The notes below the pieces were generated by a model. The model saw only the letters and a list, made by a program, of their open reading frames with translations, was not told the DNA's origin and did not search any database. DNA of 64,000 bases from Enterobacteriaceae bacterium ESL0689. Its GTDB lineage: Bacteria > Pseudomonadota > Gammaproteobacteria > Enterobacterales > Enterobacteriaceae. Within the stretch, counting starts at the first letter, position 1. Every line of letters starts with the position of its first letter. The translations under genes and the position numbers were made by a program. Location of the stretch: positions 682,001 through 746,000 of the forward strand of contig JAQTIF010000002.1 in NCBI GenBank assembly GCA_029433525.1, read 5' to 3'. Below are positions 1-8,104 of the stretch, in pieces.

Positions 1-1312
1 AATCGGCATGATGGGTTTAGCCCCGACGCACCATCAGAAAACGGTGCTGGTGGATTATGAACTGCCGGAAATCGCGGTGGGTTTTGTGATGGGCCATAAC
101 ATGCTGGATGAGTACTGGGACACGGATGCGCATTCGTCAAAACACCGCACAGAGGATGACCGTCTGCCGCCAGACAGAGGGGCAGGAGGCAATCTGCCAC
201 GCCAGGACATCTCCTGTATGGTGACCGGTCCGGTTCTTGAACAACTGCATGATAATTTTGCTGTTGCCTGGCAGGGTGCGACTGGCTGGATTAAAAGCAG
301 TGGTGAGGATTTGCTGACCCTGCGTAATGCCGATGAGAAGGCGTCACGCCTCAAAATACACCGGGAATGTGGCGCACTGGTGTTTGCCCAGCTGTTACGC
401 ACACAGGCGCAGGAAAAGTCAGAGGCGACCGGAAAGGAATACACAGATGATATAGAAAGACTCTATCTGCAGACGGTACGTAACGCCACACAGTTTATCT
501 ATATTGAAAACCAGTATTTTCGCTGGCCGCCGCTGGCGGAGGTCATTCTTAAATCGGCGGCGGCGCAGACGAAAGGCGGGCGTGACCCGAAAGAGCACGG
601 CAGCCTGCATCTGTTTGTGGTAACCAATGTTATTGATGAAGGGATTGGTAAAGGGACCCTGAATACCCAGCGAATGCTTGCGCTTCTCGGACGAAATGAT
701 GCGATATCCGGGGTGGTTAAACAGCTTAAAATCAATGAACTGACCGCAGAAACCTTCGACAAAGCTGGCAGTATTGCTGAGAAATATCAATCTCAGCTGG
801 ATAGCGGAGGGATACCTGATAAAGCGGTTATGCAGGAAATGGCGGCGGAACAGGGCAAGGTTATTGCAGACTATAAAGGGAAAGTGGATGAAATTAAGGC
901 CAGTAAAATTTTGTCGGAGGACCGCCCGGGGCTGAAGGTGCATATCTGCTCGCTGGTGGCGCTGGATTCGCCCGCGGATAACTGGATGCCGGTCTATATT
1001 CACTCGAAGCTGATGATCATCGATGATGTTTTTACCACCCACGGTTCGGCGAATATCAACACCCGGAGTATGCAGGTGGACAGTGAAATGAATATTGCTC
1101 ATGCGCGTAATGATGTAACGCAGGCCTTACGGAGAAGGCTGTGGAAGCTGCATACGAACGGGATGGGGGATCAGGATGATGCGGAAGAGGCGTTTAAAGC
1201 CTGGGATAATCTTCTAAGGGACAATAGCGATAACCAAGACAATAAATTATCACCATTAGCCCCGCTGATAAAATTCAATTACACCAATTATAACATTACG
1301 GACCTTGACTGA
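1..1312 (+). CDS. T6SS phospholipase D effector, Tle5-type (copy 1, 5' end outside window)
   Basis: C-terminal two thirds of a phospholipase-D superfamily protein, about 435 residues visible. The frame is open from base 2, and the paralogue at 8.1 kb shows that the reading starts upstream, so the ATG at 8 is internal. Two HxKxxxxD (HKD) motifs are visible: HQKTVLVD at nt 32-55 and HSKLMIID at nt 1001-1024, the second followed by the usual GSANINTRS segment. Two HKD motifs form one active site that hydrolyses phosphodiester bonds of phospholipids. In T6SS such proteins (Tle5/PldA/PldB) attack target-cell membranes. The stop codon overlaps the start of the next gene (TGATG), so effector and Sel1 lipoprotein are translationally coupled. 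The DNA is almost identical to 8812-9950, but the last 50 or so codons differ. The T6SS role is inferred from the neighbours PAAR and TssM; the fold is clear. Confidence 0.85.
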   Translation, partial: IGMMGLAPTHHQKTVLVDYELPEIAVGFVMGHNMLDEYWDTDAHSSKHRTEDDRLPPDRGAGGNLPRQDISCMVTGPVLEQLHDNFAVAWQGATGWIKSSGEDLLTLRNADEKASRLKIHRECGALVFAQLLRTQAQEKSEATGKEYTDDIERLYLQTVRNATQFIYIENQYFRWPPLAEVILKSAAAQTKGGRDPKEHGSLHLFVVTNVIDEGIGKGTLNTQRMLALLGRNDAISGVVKQLKINELTAETFDKAGSIAEKYQSQLDSGGIPDKAVMQEMAAEQGKVIADYKGKVDEIKASKILSEDRPGLKVHICSLVALDSPADNWMPVYIHSKLMIIDDVFTTHGSANINTRSMQVDSEMNIAHARNDVTQALRRRLWKLHTNGMGDQDDAEEAFKAWDNLLRDNSDNQDNKLSPLAPLIKFNYTNYNITDLD

Positions 1313-2601
1313 TGCGCACCTTACTTTTGTTATTGTGCCTGTGGCTGGCCGCCTGTGACGGTGCCAGCGCCCCTTCTGTTATTTCAGATAAAAAGGAGGT
1401 CCGGATGGACCCGCTGAATGATATCAATGCCCGTCTGGCATTTACCTGTGTTCATGAGACTATTCCGGAACCCTCGGCCGACAGCGATATACTGTTTAAA
1501 TACGCCCGCTGGTTACAGAAAAATAATCTGCTGAAGCAGGATGAAGCTGTAGATACAGAGGTAGGGCGGCTGTATCGCATTGCAGCGGAGAATGGTCACT
1601 ATAAAGCGATGATTAATTTACAGAATGGTGGGCTGCGTGGTCATTTTCACCTGAACCGTGAGGAGCGTCTGCGCTTCAGCCAGCAGTTAATTGATGCGAA
1701 AGTGGCTACCGGCTATTACTTTATCGCTATCTTTCTGCAGAATGGTATTGCCGGACTGAAGCAGGATGAAGAGATGGCACTGCGCTACTACCGTAAGGCA
1801 GCAGATGAAGGCAGTGCTAATGCACAAGCTTATATCGGAAAGAAACTGGCCCCCATCGATTTAGCACCGGATGTTGCCCGGCAGATGCGTCGATGTGCTG
1901 CTGAACAAGGGGAAGGAGAGGCTGCCAGTGATCTGGGCGTTAATCTTAAAAACCGTAAACGATATCAGGAAGCACTTGAAGCTTTTCAGTTAGGAGTTGC
2001 TGCAGGAGCACCTGGTTCTGCCAGTTTTCTGGAACATGGGTTTATTAGCACAGACCCAACAGATCGTCTTTATTATCTGGGTCAGCAAAAAGATGAAGAA
2101 CGTTCCCGTCGCTATAAAGCCATTGGTGATATGTTGTCAGGGTACTCCTATGCCCACCCCAAAGTCCCGGAAATCAATGAAATCGTCCCGCTGCCGCCTG
2201 CGCCGCTCCCGGCCTGGGATGGCAAACTGAAATGGGTAGAGGAATACAAAGCCAATATCGAACCCCCAAAACCCAGCGACAGACTGATCGTCGACCTGGC
2301 CAACGCAAAACAACTGAATCCACAAACCGGGCGGCCACTGCCCAGCTCACCGGACTTCGCCAGCAACAGTGCCCCCCGCATCCTGTGCCGCACCGGTGAA
2401 CCCTGCCCGAAAAGTGGCTACTGGAAAATCGCCTGGATACCGAATGTGGGTGTCAGTAAAGAAGAAACGCGCTATTTCCGCGAAGGGCAGATTATGCCCA
2501 CCGACCGGGTCGTCAAAGTCATCCATCGCCCGTGGCCGTTCAAGGCCAAATGGCTGCAGGAAGACCAGCATGTGGACTGGAAGTTTATGGGCGAAGCATA
2601 A
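1312..2601 (+). CDS. Sel1-repeat lipoprotein, probable Tle5 immunity protein (paralogue A)
   Basis: 429 residues with a lipoprotein signal peptide (lipobox LAAC, Cys at residue 15), so it should be anchored in the periplasm. The middle contains Sel1/TPR-like helical repeats, for example DEEMALRYYRKAADEGSA near residue 155 and YQEALEAFQLGVAAGA near residue 220. The C-terminal 150 residues are a conserved module (VPEINEIVPLPPAPLPAWDG, then CPKSGYWKIAW and REGQIMPTDR), which I think resembles DUF6396 or Imm71/72-like domains, from memory. Sel1-repeat proteins directly downstream of PLD effectors are known immunity proteins of Pseudomonas PldB, so immunity against the coupled upstream lipase is the likely role. 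It shares length and most sequence with paralogues B, C and D at 10.1-14.0 kb. Confidence 0.85.
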   Translation: MRTLLLLLCLWLAACDGASAPSVISDKKEVRMDPLNDINARLAFTCVHETIPEPSADSDILFKYARWLQKNNLLKQDEAVDTEVGRLYRIAAENGHYKAMINLQNGGLRGHFHLNREERLRFSQQLIDAKVATGYYFIAIFLQNGIAGLKQDEEMALRYYRKAADEGSANAQAYIGKKLAPIDLAPDVARQMRRCAAEQGEGEAASDLGVNLKNRKRYQEALEAFQLGVAAGAPGSASFLEHGFISTDPTDRLYYLGQQKDEERSRRYKAIGDMLSGYSYAHPKVPEINEIVPLPPAPLPAWDGKLKWVEEYKANIEPPKPSDRLIVDLANAKQLNPQTGRPLPSSPDFASNSAPRILCRTGEPCPKSGYWKIAWIPNVGVSKEETRYFREGQIMPTDRVVKVIHRPWPFKAKWLQEDQHVDWKFMGEA

Positions 2602-2613
2602 GGAAGAAGAAAC

Positions 2614-2862
2614 ATGAATCGTCTGACCCTGCTGCTGTGCCTGTTGCTGGCGGCCTGTGACGGCACCAGCGCCTCTTCTGTTATTTCAGATAAAAAAGCG
2701 GCTCAGATAGGGGCGGCAATCAGTGGTAGTGGATGTGGAGAAGTATGCAGTAATAACCTGTCAATACTTCAAACGGCGAGTGGTATATTAGCCGCTCTGG
2801 CCGTTGTCATTTTCTTTATTCCCTCATCATCTAAAAAAAAGAATGATGAAATACCAAAGTAA
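2614..2862 (+). CDS. small chimeric lipoprotein with immunity-type signal peptide
   Basis: 82 residues. The first 30 or so codons, including the signal peptide with lipobox LAAC, match the start of the Sel1 immunity genes at 11430 and 12732. The sequence then switches at about nt 2708 to an unrelated body with two close cysteines (GSGCGEVCSNN) and a hydrophobic stretch (ILAALAVVIFFI, about residues 58-73) before a lysine-rich tail. It follows paralogue A by 12 bp, the same spacing as between the other immunity genes. It looks like a recombination product between an immunity gene start and another small gene. The function of the tail is unknown; a second type of immunity protein is possible. 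Confidence 0.6.
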   Translation: MNRLTLLLCLLLAACDGTSASSVISDKKAAQIGAAISGSGCGEVCSNNLSILQTASGILAALAVVIFFIPSSSKKKNDEIPK

Positions 2863-3031
2863 TATTATGTCGCTATTGCCTGTCTTGTCATTATTATGTA
2901 ATGCAGTGAACTTTTTTATCATTAAAAGCACATGATTTTTACCGTAATGACAGCAGATGTTATCGGTGCGATCTAAAAAACTTAAAAAATCATTATATAA
3001 AATTCCTTTTCATTCCTCTGAGGAATAAATC
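2863..3031. other. AT-rich intergenic stretch before PAAR gene
   Basis: About 170 bp without a gene. Composition drops to strongly AT compared with the flanking GC-rich T6SS genes. A ribosome-binding site (gaggaataa) stands in front of the PAAR start at 3032. A promoter may lie here, but I see no convincing -35/-10 pair. Confidence 0.4.
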
Positions 3032-3295
3032 ATGAAAGGTATTATTCGTGTAGGTGATAAAACCACGGGCGGTGGTCGGGTCTTAAGTGGCTCCACGAAA
3101 ATGAAGTTTCATGGCATTGGGGTCGCCCGCCTGGGCGACCCGGTGAATTGTGCCATCCAGGGACATGGCCAGACGGTGATTGTCCAGGGTCACCCCACTT
3201 TTAAGGATCACGGCGTGCCGGTCGCTTTTGATAATTATCTTTGTGGCTGTGGCTGCCGGTTAATCTCCAGCCTGCCTCAGGCGATGGCGGAATAA
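3032..3295 (+). CDS. PAAR-domain T6SS spike-tip protein
   Basis: 87 residues, a complete single-domain PAAR protein. It begins with the typical strand pattern IIRVGDKTTGGGRVLSGS, has the central GVARLGDPVNC with GHG following, and ends near the CGCGC zinc-site region. PAAR proteins cap the VgrG spike with a metal-stabilised cone and carry effectors into target cells. It stands between the effector/immunity genes and the membrane genes of the T6SS. The next gene starts 2 bp after its stop codon, so they are co-transcribed. A degenerate copy of its 5' end is present on the minus strand near 37.65 kb. Confidence 0.9.
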   Translation: MKGIIRVGDKTTGGGRVLSGSTKMKFHGIGVARLGDPVNCAIQGHGQTVIVQGHPTFKDHGVPVAFDNYLCGCGCRLISSLPQAMAE

Positions 3296-3297
3296 CC

Positions 3298-4539
3298 ATG
3301 GCCGTCAATTTAAAGCAGATCCCACCACCTGTTCCACAGCCACGGCCACCGCTCTGGTGGCTCTGGCTGCTGCTGCTGATAATCATGCTGCTGGCCGGAG
3401 TGGCCGATACCCTGCTGCGTCATCTCTCCCGCCCGGCCATTAACACCGGGGCTTTCTGGAGTTCAGCGCTGGGGCTTCCGGTACTGGGCTGGCTCATCTT
3501 ACTGGCATTACGGGTCACCTGGTATAAAGGACAGTCAGCAATGGCACACAGCCGGAACAGGGAGCGTGAGCACCTGCTTCGCCATGCCATTCAGCGCGGG
3601 CAACGGCACTTAAATATTCTGGCGATGAGCCTGCACAGCGCCCTGCGTGAGCCCGATGATGCGGAGGGTGAAAAACAGTGGCAGGCCTTTAGCGGAAAAG
3701 AAAAGGGATTGAAAACACAGCCCACCTGGCACAGTGATGAAGGGGAACGCCACAGTCGTCTGATACGTAAAGAGGGGGAAAGCGACCCGCAGATGCTGAG
3801 CCGTATGCTGACGAAAACACTTCAGGAACTGACGCCTGCGTATACTGCTCTGTCGGCAGATATCCCGCTGACACTGTTACTGGACAGTCACAGCAGTCTG
3901 CCCGCCGGAGAGGTGACGGCACTCTGGCAGGCGAGCCTGGTAGCGAGTGGCATCCGGGCCCCCTCCGCTCAGCTCACCGGGAGCGGGCTGGCGGCAGTGG
4001 ATCAATGGCTGGATGACCCGCGCAATGCACGGGCGCTGCTGCTGATTATTGCCATTCAGGTGATCCCGCAACAGACCACCGGTTCCGCAGAAAGCGTCGT
4101 CGGGTTATTGCTGGCCGGACAGGTGCTGAAATCAGCACCGATAGCCCGCTTACATCGCCCGGAAAAAATGCATCACACCAGCGAGGAAGATTTCCGCTAT
4201 GCCCTGAATCAGGCGCTGGAGTGGGTGCCGATCGCCCCGCAGGCGGTCAGCCGGGGATTTCTGGCGGGCGTTAATTCTGGCTGGCATAAAGCCGTGATGA
4301 CTGGCTTACAGGCGATCAATAGTCCGATCAATGCCGCTCAGGCGCTCAGTGATTTTGGCGAGACGCTGGGCTACCCCGGCCCGGCAACGCCATGGGTGGC
4401 AGTGAGCTGTGCGGCGGCCTGTTATGGCGGGGAACCACAGCTGATTATCAGCGGCGATAACCAGGATACGACGCCACTGTGGATCACCATGGTGACGCCG
4501 CCGGAAGAAGATCCGCAGGATAACAGCTGCGAAAAATAA
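3298..4539 (+). CDS. T6SS-associated inner-membrane protein of unknown role
   Basis: 413 residues. The start at 3298 (MAVNLKQIPPP) is chosen because the next upstream in-frame ATG lies inside the PAAR gene. A proline-rich N-terminus precedes two hydrophobic segments at about residues 19-37 and 53-73. The remainder is soluble, Ala/Leu-rich and probably cytoplasmic or periplasmic, with no catalytic motif that I recognise. It sits between the PAAR gene and tssM, a layout I recall from Enterobacter and Klebsiella T6SS clusters, where it is annotated as a T6SS protein of unknown function. Secretion-apparatus accessory or effector-loading roles are both possible. Confidence 0.65.
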   Translation: MAVNLKQIPPPVPQPRPPLWWLWLLLLIIMLLAGVADTLLRHLSRPAINTGAFWSSALGLPVLGWLILLALRVTWYKGQSAMAHSRNREREHLLRHAIQRGQRHLNILAMSLHSALREPDDAEGEKQWQAFSGKEKGLKTQPTWHSDEGERHSRLIRKEGESDPQMLSRMLTKTLQELTPAYTALSADIPLTLLLDSHSSLPAGEVTALWQASLVASGIRAPSAQLTGSGLAAVDQWLDDPRNARALLLIIAIQVIPQQTTGSAESVVGLLLAGQVLKSAPIARLHRPEKMHHTSEEDFRYALNQALEWVPIAPQAVSRGFLAGVNSGWHKAVMTGLQAINSPINAAQALSDFGETLGYPGPATPWVAVSCAAACYGGEPQLIISGDNQDTTPLWITMVTPPEEDPQDNSCEK

Positions 4540-4584
4540 CAGACACCCCATTATTTATTCAGATAATTATGGCAGGTAAAACAG

Positions 4585-7500
4585 ATGGATAAATCAGATA
4601 ACACCGGGCACTGGAGTGGTCACTTTGGTTTTATCGTCGCGCTACTGACAGCTATTGGCTGGGGTATTTATCGCTATGGCGACCTGCTGGGGCTGAACAC
4701 CCCGCTGGCGAAGCTGTATGCGTTTTTATGCCTGTGTCTTATCATTCTGCTACTCCGTTATGGCGGAGAGCTTATTCTGTTTTTGCGCAATATCCGGCGT
4801 GAAGACACGACGGCAACCAGATCTCCGCCAGCCGGTGAATCATGGCTCACTTCTCATGGTGCTGAGAGGTTATCTGATCTGAAGCAGGCACTGCATTACC
4901 AGTATGGCGGCGGATGGCGGCGTAAAGTGAGCATCCTGTTGCTGACCGGCCGGGCGGCAGAGGTGGACGCGCTGGCTCCCGGACTCAGTACCCAGCTGTG
5001 GCTTGAGGATCAGGGCACCGTACTGGTATGGGGTGGCGATATGGATATCCCCCCGGATGACGCATGGTTCAGTGATATCAGTAAATTATCACGTCGCCCG
5101 GCAGACGCCATAGTGTGGGTAACCCGGGCGTTTGATCACATGGCTTACCTGAATGCCCCGGCGGAAAACAGTCCACCGTCGTCGGCGGAGATGGACAGCA
5201 TTGCCCGGCGTATTCACACCCGCTTTGATCAGCTTGGCTGGCGATTACCACTTTATGTCTGGTCAGTCGCCGGAAGAGAAACCCGGCCAGGACGGGTTGT
5301 TCAGTCAGTGGGATACCTGCTGCCTGCGCAGGCAAACGCTGATGATATTACCGCCCGGCTTAACACCCTCAGCGAAGCCCTGATCCCCCAGGGCATACAA
5401 CAGATATGTATCGATCCCCATTACAGCTGGTTGCTTGATTTAAGCATTCAGTTGTCGGAGAGCGCGGAGAAGATCAGCGAGCCACTGTCGGTGTTGCTGA
5501 CCCCATACCGCCCGCTACCACTGGCGGGGATGATGTTCAGCCCTGCGGCGCCTGAGGCCGTCAGGGAGACAAAACACCACTGGGGCCGGGATAGCCGCTG
5601 GGATGTGCTGCACTCCTCTCTGCCAGAGCTTCCGCCCGCGCTGTGTGCCCGCAGAAAGCGTGTCGGGTTATGGCGCGTTTCGCGCCTCGTGATGGCGACA
5701 GGCATGGCCAGCTGGGCGATATGGATGGGAATATCCTACATCAGCAACCGCAGCCAGATAACAGAGAGCGGGCTTATCGCTGCGCAGGCGGCACAGACCG
5801 GCCCGTCGCTGACGGCGCGGCTGCAGGCGCTGGCGGGGCTGCAGAAGACGCTGGCGCAGCTGCAGTACCGGGCTGAGCACGGGGTGCCGTGGTATCAGCG
5901 TGCCGGGCTGAGTCACAATGAGCAGTTACTGACGGCGCTGTGGCCGCGTTATCAGGCCAGTGCTCAGCCGCTGTTGCGAGATGCGGCGGCGGCGCATCTG
6001 CAGGGGCAGCTGAGCGCCTTTACGGCACTACCGCCGGACAGCCCGCTGCGCGAGAAGCAGGCAAAAAGTGCCTATGACCAGCTGAAGCTGTATCTGATGC
6101 TGACCCGTCCGGCGCACATGAATGCGGCGTGGTTCAGTAAAACGCTGCTGGCGGACTGGCCGGTACGCGACGGCGTGGAACGTGGTGTCTGGCAGGGAAT
6201 AGCGCCATCGCTGCTGTCATTTTATGGTGCCCAGCTGGCGGAACATCCTGACTGGCACGGGATGGCGGACGAGTCGCTGACGGGGCAGAGCCGGGCGCTG
6301 CTGATACGGCTGATGGGGATGCGTAACAGCGAATCGGGGCTGTATCAGAAGATGCTTGCCAGGGTGGCAAATCTGTACAGTGATATGCGGCTTGAGGATA
6401 TGACGGGCGATACGGATGCCGGAAGGTTGTTCAGCACGGATGAAGTGGTGCCGGGGATGTTTACCCGCCAGGCGTGGGAGCAGGCGGTGAAGCCAGCGAT
6501 AGCCGGGGTAGTGAAGAGTCGGCGGGATGAGCTGGACTGGGTACTGACCGACAGTCAGCACTCACTTATCTCCCTGGAAGATATCTCCCCGCAGGCGCTG
6601 GAGCAGCGGCTGACTGAGCGTTACTTTGCCGATTTTGGCAATGCGTGGCTGGGTTTCCTCAACAGCCTGCGCTGGAAGCGGGCGACCACCTTATCTGATG
6701 CCATCGACCAGCTGACCCTGATGGCTGATGTGCGTCAGTCGCCGCTGGTGGCGCTGATGAACACCCTCAGTGTACAGGGTCGCACCGGGCAGAGCGGTGA
6801 GGCGATCGCCGCCTCGCTGGTGAAATCGGCGAAAAATCTGCTCAATAAGGAGCGGCCGGTCATCGACCAGCAGGCGGGTGAGCACGGGCCACTGGAAGAG
6901 ACCTTTGGTCCTCTGCTGGCGCTGCTGGATCGAACCCGCAGTGGCGGTGAGGCACCGGTATTTTCCTCCTATCTGACGCGAGTGACCCAGGTACGGCTGC
7001 GGCTGCAGCAGGTGACCAATGCGGCCGATCCGCAGGCGATGACCCACACCCTGGCGCGCACGGTATTTGAGGGAAAATCGGTGGATCTCACCGATACCCG
7101 CGACTATGGCAGTCTGCTGGCGGCCGGTCTGGGTCAGGAGTGGAGCGGATTTGGCCGCACGGTATTTGTCGCGCCGATGGAGCAGGCATGGCAGCAGGTA
7201 CTGAGCCCGGCGGCAGAAAGTCTGAATGTTCAGTGGCAGGACGCGGTGGTCAGTGAATGGAATGCCGCCTTTGGTGGTCGTTATCCGTTTGCGGACAGCA
7301 GCAGTGATGTCTCACTGTCCCTGCTGGCGCGCTATATCAGTGCTGATAACGGGCATATCAGTCGTTTTTTACACACCCGGCTGAACGGACTGCTGCACCG
7401 GGAGGGCAACCACTGGGTGGCGGACAGCATCAATGCCCGGGGGCTGACATTTAATCCGGCGTTTATCCGTGCCATCAACATCCTGAGCCAGACAGCGGAG

Positions 7501-7983
7501 GTGGCCTTTGCTGACGGCAACAGCGGAATACATTTTGAGCTGCGCCCGGGGACGGCGGAAGGGGTGATGGAGACCGAGCTGGTTATCGACAGCCAGCGGC
7601 TCAGTTACATGAATCAGATGCCGGAATGGAAGCGTTTCGCCTGGCCAGCCGACAGTGAAGCGCCGGGGGCGACTTTAAGCTGGATAAGCACCCGTGCGGG
7701 CACCCGCCAGTATGCGAATATAGCGGGGAGCTGGGGCTGGATACGGCTGCTGGACAAGGCAACGGTCAGTGCGTGGCCGGGGGTGGACAGCAGCTATCGC
7801 CTGAGCTGGCATGCCCCGGACGGGCGATCACTGAATTACACCCTGCGCACGGAGGCGGGAGAGGGGCCGCTGGCATTACTGAAGCTGCGGCACTTCCGGC
7901 TACCGGAGACGATATTCAGTGTCACCCCGGTGGCGGATGATGTGGAGACCGGGGCGAATGAAGCGATACAGGGAATGTATTAA
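4585..7983 (+). CDS. tssM: T6SS membrane-complex protein TssM (IcmF family)
   Basis: 1132 residues, the usual length for TssM/IcmF. Two N-terminal transmembrane helices (about 12-30 and 43-68) lead to a cytoplasmic domain, a third helix near residues 366-385 crosses the membrane, and a long periplasmic region follows with IcmF-related and C-terminal beta domains. TssM spans the envelope together with TssJ and TssL and anchors the tail sheath. The position where many IcmF proteins carry a Walker A motif reads LLLTGRAAEVDALAPG and lacks GKS/GKT, so this copy should not bind ATP there. Such P-loop-less TssM proteins are known. It lies 45 bp after the preceding gene. Confidence 0.9.
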   Translation: MDKSDNTGHWSGHFGFIVALLTAIGWGIYRYGDLLGLNTPLAKLYAFLCLCLIILLLRYGGELILFLRNIRREDTTATRSPPAGESWLTSHGAERLSDLKQALHYQYGGGWRRKVSILLLTGRAAEVDALAPGLSTQLWLEDQGTVLVWGGDMDIPPDDAWFSDISKLSRRPADAIVWVTRAFDHMAYLNAPAENSPPSSAEMDSIARRIHTRFDQLGWRLPLYVWSVAGRETRPGRVVQSVGYLLPAQANADDITARLNTLSEALIPQGIQQICIDPHYSWLLDLSIQLSESAEKISEPLSVLLTPYRPLPLAGMMFSPAAPEAVRETKHHWGRDSRWDVLHSSLPELPPALCARRKRVGLWRVSRLVMATGMASWAIWMGISYISNRSQITESGLIAAQAAQTGPSLTARLQALAGLQKTLAQLQYRAEHGVPWYQRAGLSHNEQLLTALWPRYQASAQPLLRDAAAAHLQGQLSAFTALPPDSPLREKQAKSAYDQLKLYLMLTRPAHMNAAWFSKTLLADWPVRDGVERGVWQGIAPSLLSFYGAQLAEHPDWHGMADESLTGQSRALLIRLMGMRNSESGLYQKMLARVANLYSDMRLEDMTGDTDAGRLFSTDEVVPGMFTRQAWEQAVKPAIAGVVKSRRDELDWVLTDSQHSLISLEDISPQALEQRLTERYFADFGNAWLGFLNSLRWKRATTLSDAIDQLTLMADVRQSPLVALMNTLSVQGRTGQSGEAIAASLVKSAKNLLNKERPVIDQQAGEHGPLEETFGPLLALLDRTRSGGEAPVFSSYLTRVTQVRLRLQQVTNAADPQAMTHTLARTVFEGKSVDLTDTRDYGSLLAAGLGQEWSGFGRTVFVAPMEQAWQQVLSPAAESLNVQWQDAVVSEWNAAFGGRYPFADSSSDVSLSLLARYISADNGHISRFLHTRLNGLLHREGNHWVADSINARGLTFNPAFIRAINILSQTAEVAFADGNSGIHFELRPGTAEGVMETELVIDSQRLSYMNQMPEWKRFAWPADSEAPGATLSWISTRAGTRQYANIAGSWGWIRLLDKATVSAWPGVDSSYRLSWHAPDGRSLNYTLRTEAGEGPLALLKLRHFRLPETIFSVTPVADDVETGANEAIQGMY

Positions 7984-7990
7984 TTCGTGA

Positions 7991-8104
7991 CCTGAGTGCT
8001 TTGCCTCAGAAACCACGGCAGAGACTGAGCGCCATGAACTGCGTAACCAGTATAACGCCGTACTTAATGACCGGACAGAGACGAATAAGGAAGAAAAAGA
8101 ATGA
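7991..8104 (+). pseudogene. 3' remnant of an upstream cassette gene, probably vgrG tail
   Basis: An open frame without a start runs from just after a TGA at 7988 to a TGA at 8102-8104 that overlaps the ATG of the next gene (ATGA). It encodes the end ELRNQYNAVLNDR...NKEEKE. A very similar tail (ELRNRYNAVLNG...KEEKE, again with ATGA overlap) lies on the minus strand at 37.5-37.6 kb before a second effector fragment. In intact T6SS cassettes the gene in this position is normally vgrG, so I read both as VgrG C-terminal tails. The identity is inferred from position, not from a recognisable VgrG fold. Confidence 0.5.
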
